Made by a program: the position numbers and the translations under genes. Below are positions 1-4,811 of a stretch of 8,755 bases of DNA, in pieces; within the stretch, counting starts at the first letter, position 1; each line of letters opens with the position of its first letter. Location of the stretch: NCBI GenBank assembly GCA_002067325.1, contig MVQY01000085.1:1-8755 (forward strand), given 5' to 3'. The notes under the pieces are model-generated. The model was not told the DNA's origin. It saw only the letters and a program-made list of their open reading frames with translations, and did no database searches. The stretch is from Methanobacterium sp. PtaU1.Bin097 (GTDB lineage: Archaea > Methanobacteriota > Methanobacteria > Methanobacteriales > Methanobacteriaceae).

Positions 1-1
1 G

Positions 2-535
2 CTCATCGTGGCTAATAAAGCGGATTTACCAACCGCTGAGGAGAACGTTAAAAAACTGCAGGAAAAATATGAAAACGTCATACCCGCCTCGGCCGAGTCA
101 GAACTGGCCCTTATCCGAGCGTCTGAAGCTGGTTTAATAAGTTATTTCCCTGGTGACCCTGATTTTGAGATAACAAAACCAGAAGAATTAAGCGATGCAC
201 AGCTAAAGGCTCTTAATTATATAAAAGAGCACGTGCTCAAAAAGTACGGGAGTACAGGTGTGCAACAGGCTTTGAATAAGGTTGTTTTCGACATCCTGGA
301 TATGATCACAGTCTACCCAGTGGAAGATGAACATAAATTATGTGATCAGAAAGGTAACGTGCTCCCAGATGCACTCCTAATCCAAAGAGGTTCTAAACCC
401 AGAGATTTAGCCTATCTGGTGCATACCGATATCGGTGAAGGATTCATGCATGCACTGGATGCCCGTAGCTGCAGAAGGGTGAGCAGTGACTATGAACTGG
501 AAGATTGTGATGTGATAAGTATTATCTGTCGGTGA
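2..535 (+). CDS. ychF: YchF/Obg-family GTPase, C-terminal part (5' end outside window)
   Basis: This is the 3' part of a TRAFAC-class GTPase gene of the archaeal YchF group (also labelled redox-regulated ATPase YchF), a soluble ribosome-associated factor of uncertain role. The frame is open to the left edge, and the GTG at 8 is the internal valine of LIVANKAD, not a start. NKAD is the G4 nucleotide-specificity motif, and PASAES about 25 residues later fits G5. From about residue 96 (counted from the GTG at 8) to the end, ITVYPVED followed by GSKPRDLAYLVHTDIG is a TGS domain, the usual C-terminus of this family. About 175 residues are visible of the roughly 390 expected, so the P-loop and switch motifs lie outside. 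Base composition is ordinary, unlike the AT-rich genes that follow. The TGA stop at 533-535 lies 35 bases before the preferred start of the next gene. Family assignment is firm; cellular role is not shown here. Confidence 0.93.
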   Translation, partial: LIVANKADLPTAEENVKKLQEKYENVIPASAESELALIRASEAGLISYFPGDPDFEITKPEELSDAQLKALNYIKEHVLKKYGSTGVQQALNKVVFDILDMITVYPVEDEHKLCDQKGNVLPDALLIQRGSKPRDLAYLVHTDIGEGFMHALDARSCRRVSSDYELEDCDVISIICR

Positions 536-556
536 AAAATTTAATAGAGATTTTAC

Positions 557-561
557 AGGAG
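557..561 (+). promoter_or_regulatory. Ribosome binding site AGGAG that favours ATG 571
   Basis: AGGAG ends 9 bases before the ATG at 571. The upstream in-frame GTG at 532 overlaps the ychF stop as GTGA and has no comparable Shine-Dalgarno site, although translational coupling could still use it. Confidence 0.5.
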
Positions 562-570
562 TTTAATGAT

Positions 571-1581
571 ATGGCAACAGAAATAGGAGTATGGCAAATT
601 GTCGATGGTAAATTAGAATCCATTGACATATCTATGACTAAATCAGGGAATGTTGAAAAAGATTTTGAAAATTGGGTAAAATACAACCCTGTAATTTTAA
701 GCCACGATATGGTAATAATAGGGGAACAAGTACACACTAAATCAGGCCCCTTGGATCTTCTAGGAATAGATAAATCAGGTAATTTGATCGTGATTGAATT
801 AAAAAGGGAAAGACTCCCAAGAGAAGCTTTAGCTCAAGCAGTAGATTACGTTTCTGACGTTGCATCTTGGGATTTGGATAAAATAAATGAAGTATGTTTA
901 AAATACACAGAACAGACCTTGGAAGATTATTTAAATGAAAAATTTGGAGACGTTGATTTAGAAAACTTGACCATTAATGGATTTCAAAGAATTTTGTTAG
1001 TAGGATTTGCTGTTGATGAATCCTTAGAAAGAATGATAGAGTGGTTATCAAATAATTATGGTGTCAATATTAATGTATTAGTTTTAAAATACATTAAAAC
1101 AATAAGTGGAGACGAACTCCTTGCTAGGACAATGATTATTCCCGAAAATATTGAAAAAGAAAGAAGTCCGAAGGGATCTATTAAACCAAGCACACAATCA
1201 GATGAACCCGGTAATTACAGTAGTAGTGATTTGGAAGAGTTACTAAGAGCATATTTATCTAAAGATGGTATAACTCCTAAACGTATTAAAGACATATTAA
1301 TACCCCTAACTCTAGAAAATGATTTAGTAACTAGAGAAATGTTAAAAAAAGAATTAATCGAAAGGGGAGAAACCTCAGAAGAAGGTAAAGCTGGAATAAT
1401 TGTTACCACGATTTCAAAAGAAATAGGTTTTGAGCCAAAGGATTATCTTCGACAAATTATACAATATGATAAGCCAAATCCCTGGGAAAAAGAGAATTAT
1501 AGATTAGTAAACAAGTACAGGAATATGGTACAGCATTTGTTGAAAGAAATTAACGATAATATTAAAAATCAACACTTATAA
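571..1581 (+). CDS. NucS/DUF91-like PD-(D/E)XK endonuclease with extra C-terminal region
   Basis: This is a predicted RecB-type nuclease acting on DNA in the cytoplasm. Numbered from ATG 571 (336 residues), the core runs from about 5 to 175. It shows GVWQIVDGKLE, then IIGEQV, the catalytic Asp of GPLDLLGID (D62), the E-x-K pair in VIELKR (E76, K78) and the following Gln of AQAVDY (Q89). This is the D-ExK-Q layout of NucS/EndoMS and stand-alone DUF91 nucleases. The order 'nuclease core first' with no N-terminal beta domain argues against true mismatch-cleaving NucS, which is nearer 250 residues and has an N-terminal DNA-binding domain. A low-complexity Ser/Pro-rich linker (about 190-210) leads to a helical C-terminal region (about 212-330), perhaps for DNA or partner binding. 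Composition is AT-rich, unlike ychF just upstream. ATG 571 is preferred for its AGGAG site; GTG 532 would add 13 residues. Fold call is confident; substrate is unknown. Confidence 0.82.
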   Translation: MATEIGVWQIVDGKLESIDISMTKSGNVEKDFENWVKYNPVILSHDMVIIGEQVHTKSGPLDLLGIDKSGNLIVIELKRERLPREALAQAVDYVSDVASWDLDKINEVCLKYTEQTLEDYLNEKFGDVDLENLTINGFQRILLVGFAVDESLERMIEWLSNNYGVNINVLVLKYIKTISGDELLARTMIIPENIEKERSPKGSIKPSTQSDEPGNYSSSDLEELLRAYLSKDGITPKRIKDILIPLTLENDLVTREMLKKELIERGETSEEGKAGIIVTTISKEIGFEPKDYLRQIIQYDKPNPWEKENYRLVNKYRNMVQHLLKEINDNIKNQHL

Positions 1582-1687
1582 ACGATTAATAGGAAGTTTA
1601 GTCATTGTATAGAAGAAAAAAGTATAGTAAAATTAATAAATGATAACAAAATCATATTATTAATAAGTAATAAAGTGAGGTATTTGT
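1582..1687 (+). promoter_or_regulatory. AT-rich intergenic region with small palindromes, possible promoter/operator
   Basis: This 106-base gap separates the nuclease gene from the predicted antitoxin-toxin pair. It contains TTATTAATAA, a perfect 10-base palindrome at 1657-1666, and ATGAT/ATCAT arms at 1640-1644 and 1651-1655. Both lie just upstream of the start at 1688, where an autoregulating antitoxin would bind. In DNA this AT-rich such palindromes arise easily by chance, and no clear TATA box or terminator is visible. Confidence 0.3.
1677..1681 (+). promoter_or_regulatory. Ribosome binding site GAGGT for TTG start at 1688
   Basis: GAGGT ends 6 bases before the TTG at 1688. An in-frame TGA at 1676-1678 excludes any start further upstream, and no ATG lies in the first 100 codons or so, so the TTG start is well supported. 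Confidence 0.6.
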
Positions 1688-2590
1688 TTGACCACTACCC
1701 TCAATTTTGTTGATGAATTAATTATAACGATTTTTGAAGAAGTTGAATCTCAATCAACATTGGATGTAACTTTTCTTCCTAAAAGATACATTCAAAAAAT
1801 TCTTTTTAAATTAACGAATGAGAATAGAGAAGATGAAGTCTTATTTGATAGTGTTCCTTTTTATTGGTATAATCATGGTCCCTTCTCTGAAATCATCGCT
1901 CACCGTTTAGATAACTTAGTAAATCGCCATATTCTTGACGTGGATAATAAATCAAAATTTTATATCTTAAAAAAGAACGACATCCAGTTAAATCAAGTGG
2001 AAGAATATGAAGATTTTATCCAATATTTAATTAGAAATTTCAGTGTTTTTGATAGTGAAAATTTGGTAATGGACGTTTATTACAATGATTCACCATATGA
2101 TTTTATTCCTACATATAAAAAAGAGTTTTTAGAGCCAATTGAAAAGAAATTAAAAATCATAGATAATGAAGATGACTTTTATGAGATTATTTCATTAGAT
2201 GATTTAATAAATATTTGCTATAATTGTGAAGAAAAACTACCATATGAATCTATTTATAGAGGTTATAATGAACAATTCTCGATTTTTAGTACTGTATTAG
2301 ATAAACTATATAATGAAATCGATTTTAACACGTTTAACATAACTTATAATGCTATAGATGAGTTTTGGTACACTTTTGCCCAAGCTCTTAGAGTAACTCA
2401 ACACCATGAGTTTTATAACAACAAATTGGAAAGATGGAAAGGTTACTATTACGATAAATTGAAAGAATCCCGGACTACGATTAAGAAGCTTAAAGAATTA
2501 AAAAGATCTAATCACTCCTCAAAATTAAAACTTTCAAAAGCTTCAAGCGAAATGTTATTGTCCACAGTTGGCAAATATATTTCCGATTAA
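1688..2590 (+). CDS. Protein with Panacea/YwgA-like winged-helix N-terminus; putative antitoxin
   Basis: I do not recognise the full-length family. Residues about 30-85 (LPKRYIQKILFKL, then FYWYNHGPFSE at 58-68, then RLDNLVNRHIL) match the pattern of Panacea (SocA/DUF4065) and YwgA-type winged-helix domains: a 'k-x-x-lQKllf' helix, an aromatic-rich strand ending in YGPfs, and a helix ending in a 'gli'-like turn. Panacea domains are known as antitoxin modules that neutralise many unrelated toxins. The middle (about 120-245) is acidic and aromatic-rich with no motif I can name. Residues 246-285 form a basic helix rich in Lys and Arg. There is no signal peptide or membrane segment. At 300 residues it is longer than usual Panacea antitoxins. 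It starts at TTG and is followed after 11 bases by a PIN-like gene, which fits co-translation of an antitoxin-toxin pair. The role as antitoxin is inference from the N-terminal pattern and gene order. Confidence 0.6.
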   Translation: MTTTLNFVDELIITIFEEVESQSTLDVTFLPKRYIQKILFKLTNENREDEVLFDSVPFYWYNHGPFSEIIAHRLDNLVNRHILDVDNKSKFYILKKNDIQLNQVEEYEDFIQYLIRNFSVFDSENLVMDVYYNDSPYDFIPTYKKEFLEPIEKKLKIIDNEDDFYEIISLDDLINICYNCEEKLPYESIYRGYNEQFSIFSTVLDKLYNEIDFNTFNITYNAIDEFWYTFAQALRVTQHHEFYNNKLERWKGYYYDKLKESRTTIKKLKELKRSNHSSKLKLSKASSEMLLSTVGKYISD

Positions 2591-2593
2591 TGT

Positions 2594-2598
2594 GTGAT
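2594..2598 (+). promoter_or_regulatory. Ribosome binding site GTGAT for the PIN gene
   Basis: GTGAT, part of the archaeal GGTGATC Shine-Dalgarno sequence, lies 3 bases before ATG 2602, inside the 11-base gap after the stop of the preceding gene. It supports two-gene translation from one transcript. Confidence 0.45.
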
Positions 2599-2601
2599 TA
2601 A

Positions 2602-3309
2602 ATGGAATTAAATGGATGTAACGATCATTTTATTGATTCTAATGTAGTTCTTGGTTTTGTAATCGGGTGGGATAGCTTAAGAGATAAATCAAGTAGCTAT
2701 TTTGATTTGGAAGATATTATAAGATATTCAAGTGAACGAGTTTATGAAGAATGCGAAATTGTTTTAAACAATATTAAGAGATGGATTTTATTATTTATCT
2801 ATAAAATTCATAAATATTGTGAAAAAAAATCTTCTACCAATTTTAAGTTTGATTTATCGAGAATTCTAGACAAGATTGTGAGTGATATTTGTCAACAATA
2901 TTCATTTGAATGCAATAAGGTTAGAGGTTCTTTAGAAGGATTTTGTAAAAAATACGAAAGCGACCTAATAGAAATAATGAAAGGAAATTTAAAATATACA
3001 TTATTTCGAGATAGAGTTGTTGAAATATTTAATGAAACATCAAATAATTTAGATGTTGTTTTTGATAATCAACTTGACAAAAGAAATTGCCCAAAGAATT
3101 TAGGATCAACTTTATTTTCTGAATATCGGAAATTACAGAAAGTTGAAGGTTTACACGGGGCGGATATCCACATACTTTTAGATTCACATTATATAGGCTT
3201 CCAAGTAAGAGTATCAAAAATTGGTTTCATAACTTTTGATAAGGGAATAATTAAAGGTAAGTCTGAAATAGAAAAGATACTTAGTATTAATATAATGAAA
3301 CCAAATTAA
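2602..3309 (+). CDS. PIN-domain-like nuclease, putative toxin (235 aa)
   Basis: This is predicted to be a metal-dependent RNase of the PIN (VapC-like) superfamily. The N-terminus HFIDSNVVLGFVIG carries the first acidic residue (D12) and Asn (N14) of the 'DxNV' PIN strand. SSERVYEECEIV places E50 in the 'S-x-x-V-x-x-E' position. Near the C-terminus HGADIHILLD gives D188 (and D194), and GFITFDKG gives D213, followed by a lysine-rich turn and a final 'I..iLsI' strand, the usual PIN ending. These match the four acidic positions of a PIN active site. Unusually, residues about 55-175 form a long helical insertion with four cysteines or so scattered through the protein, making it far longer than ordinary VapC (about 130 residues). 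It is AT-rich and follows the winged-helix gene by 11 bases. Toxin function is inference; a tRNA or rRNA target is typical of the superfamily but not shown. The assignment rests on motif reading, not a profile search. Confidence 0.62.
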   Translation: MELNGCNDHFIDSNVVLGFVIGWDSLRDKSSSYFDLEDIIRYSSERVYEECEIVLNNIKRWILLFIYKIHKYCEKKSSTNFKFDLSRILDKIVSDICQQYSFECNKVRGSLEGFCKKYESDLIEIMKGNLKYTLFRDRVVEIFNETSNNLDVVFDNQLDKRNCPKNLGSTLFSEYRKLQKVEGLHGADIHILLDSHYIGFQVRVSKIGFITFDKGIIKGKSEIEKILSINIMKPN

Positions 3310-3320
3310 TTAGCAAATTA

Positions 3321-4700
3321 TCAATTCTTTTTCAAAATATCTCTCGCCGCTATAATCCCAGTGGCAGCTGCCCCTACTATTCCCCGGGAAACTCCTGCCC
3401 CATCACCAGCCACGTAAAGTCCGTCTATACGGGTTTGCATTCCATTGTCCACTTCCACCCGCATGGCGTATAGTTTTATCTCCGGGGCATATAGTAGTGT
3501 TGAATCAGAGGCAATACCCGGTATTACTTTATCTAATGCTTCCAGACCTTCTATTATATCCACTATCAGGCGGTGTGGGAGGGCCATGGCGATATCGCCT
3601 GGTGTTACGCTGCTGAAGGTGGGTACCACGTTGCTTCGCTCCAGTCTTCTCCAGGTGGATCTTCTCCCCCTTTTAAGGTCACCTAAACGTTGAAGGAGAG
3701 GTTTTCCCCCACCCAGAGTATTTGCTATGGTAGCTATTGAAAATGCGTAATCAGAAGTGTTTTCAATGGGCTCGGTTAATTCTACCCTTACTAAAAATGC
3801 AAAGTTGGTGTTTTCAGAAACTTTATCACGCAGTGAATGGCCGTTAACCCCTGTAAAATCATCATAGACTTCTTCAACTACAAATCCTGCGTTACATACG
3901 CAGAATGTTCTGACGAAGTCGTCGTAGGTTTTGGTCATGACATGGAATTTAGGATCCCAATTTATACGGGTTATTTCCTCCATTACAATCTGCGGTATTT
4001 CCACTCGAACCCCGATATCAACTGGATTATGTTTAAAGGGTATTTCGAGCTTGTTCATCTGATCAGAGAGCCAGTAAGCCCCCACTCTCCCGGGAGCTGC
4101 GATGATGTATTTACACTTTATTTTAAACTCGCCTTCCATAGCATTCCTAACTATGGCTGCCTCTACATCTTCATCTGCGATTATATCTATGATTTCAGTT
4201 TCCAGTGAAAATTTTACCCCTTTATTTTCCAGTTCTTTTTTAATGGATTCTATAATGGCCGGTGTTTTATCTGAACCCATATGCCTCTGGACAATTGGGA
4301 TGAATTTAATCCCAGAAGCTGCTGATTTTCTGAGTATATCGGCTATTTGCTCTTCATTAGGGGAGTAAAGTTCATCAGGAGCCCCGTGCCTGAGAAAGAA
4401 CTGGTCTATTTCATTTATAATATCCCAGGCTTCTTCCTGGCTTACAAATTCTTCCAGATCACCGCCGATATCTGGCCTAAGGTTTAGTTTACCATCGGAA
4501 AGACCGCCTGCACCTCCAACACCACCAGTTATATTGCAGGGTTTGCATTCTCGACATGACCCATTTTCAAGGGCCAGACAAAGCCTTTCATCCATTTCCC
4601 TACCTTTATCTACTACCACCACATCAAAATGTCCTGCCAGTTCATTGGCTGCAAAAAGTCCTGCCGGCCCAGCACCTACTATTAAAACATCACATTCCAT
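3321..4700 (-). CDS. FAD-dependent dehydrogenase (COG2509 type)
   Basis: This 459-residue soluble flavoprotein belongs to the uncharacterised NAD(P)/FAD-dependent dehydrogenase group COG2509; its substrate is unknown. Residues 5-15 (VLIVGAGPAGL) are the Rossmann dinucleotide-binding loop, closed by an acidic residue near D31. C49, C52 and C55 form a CxxCxxC cluster, followed by GGVGGAGGLSDGKLNL (59-74), the family's glycine-rich signature. VDIGVRVEIP and RTFCVCNAGFVVEE are further conserved blocks. GLYVAGDGAGVSRGIVGAAA (427-446) is the C-terminal FAD-contact motif. Length is full and the frame intact. The ATG is preceded by GTGAT at 5 bases' distance. The gene diverges from the ATPase gene and converges on the PIN gene with an 11-base gap, so it marks the right border of the AT-rich block. 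The Cys cluster could hold metal or be redox-active, but this cannot be decided from sequence. Confidence 0.9.
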   Translation of the reverse strand: MECDVLIVGAGPAGLFAANELAGHFDVVVVDKGREMDERLCLALENGSCRECKPCNITGGVGGAGGLSDGKLNLRPDIGGDLEEFVSQEEAWDIINEIDQFFLRHGAPDELYSPNEEQIADILRKSAASGIKFIPIVQRHMGSDKTPAIIESIKKELENKGVKFSLETEIIDIIADEDVEAAIVRNAMEGEFKIKCKYIIAAPGRVGAYWLSDQMNKLEIPFKHNPVDIGVRVEIPQIVMEEITRINWDPKFHVMTKTYDDFVRTFCVCNAGFVVEEVYDDFTGVNGHSLRDKVSENTNFAFLVRVELTEPIENTSDYAFSIATIANTLGGGKPLLQRLGDLKRGRRSTWRRLERSNVVPTFSSVTPGDIAMALPHRLIVDIIEGLEALDKVIPGIASDSTLLYAPEIKLYAMRVEVDNGMQTRIDGLYVAGDGAGVSRGIVGAAATGIIAARDILKKN

Positions 4701-4811
4701 AAAAAATCACGATTTAACCATTCTAATACTATTCATCAATAATTATTTGTTTTATAAGCTCTATAAAGATTGGTACTACTAACAGACAGAGAGGTATATT
4801 TCAAGTGTAAA
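4701..4811. promoter_or_regulatory. Divergent promoter region with a TATA-box dyad
   Basis: TTTATA (4751-4756) and TATAAA (4762-4767) form a perfect inverted repeat around AGCTC, so each strand presents a TTTATA-type box. Taking about 25 bases from box to start, the plus-strand transcript would begin near 4780 (about 32-base leader to ATG 4812) and the minus-strand transcript near 4737 (about 36-base leader to the dehydrogenase ATG). GTGAT at 4706-4710 on the minus strand is the dehydrogenase ribosome site. GAGGT at 4791-4795 would lie in the ATPase leader, though 16 bases from the ATG. Confidence 0.55.

Noticed and set aside
532..570. GTG at 532 as start of the nuclease, overlapping the ychF stop as GTGA
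   Set aside because: No Shine-Dalgarno site precedes it, while ATG 571 has AGGAG and begins close to the conserved domain. Kept as an alternative only.
1582..1687. CRISPR repeat, tRNA or small RNA in the largest gap
   Set aside because: No spaced direct repeats, cloverleaf or strong hairpin; only short AT palindromes.
3029..3217. Small minus-strand frame within the PIN gene, considered as a possible antisense antitoxin
   Set aside because: No promoter or ribosome site and no domain; open frames of this size occur by chance, and it covers conserved PIN residues on the coding strand.
3310..3335. Insertion-site repeat or terminator at the right edge of the AT-rich block
   Set aside because: Only a five-base T run (3328-3332) lying inside the dehydrogenase 3' end; no sequence there repeats the left junction near 530.
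3837..4208. 123-codon plus-strand open frame inside the FAD dehydrogenase gene
   Set aside because: It lies wholly within conserved dehydrogenase sequence on the other strand and shows no ribosome site or recognisable domain.
4770..4811. TTG 4770 as start of the ATPase
   Set aside because: It overlaps the predicted TATA dyad, has no ribosome site, and adds 14 residues before the normal N-terminal domain of the family.
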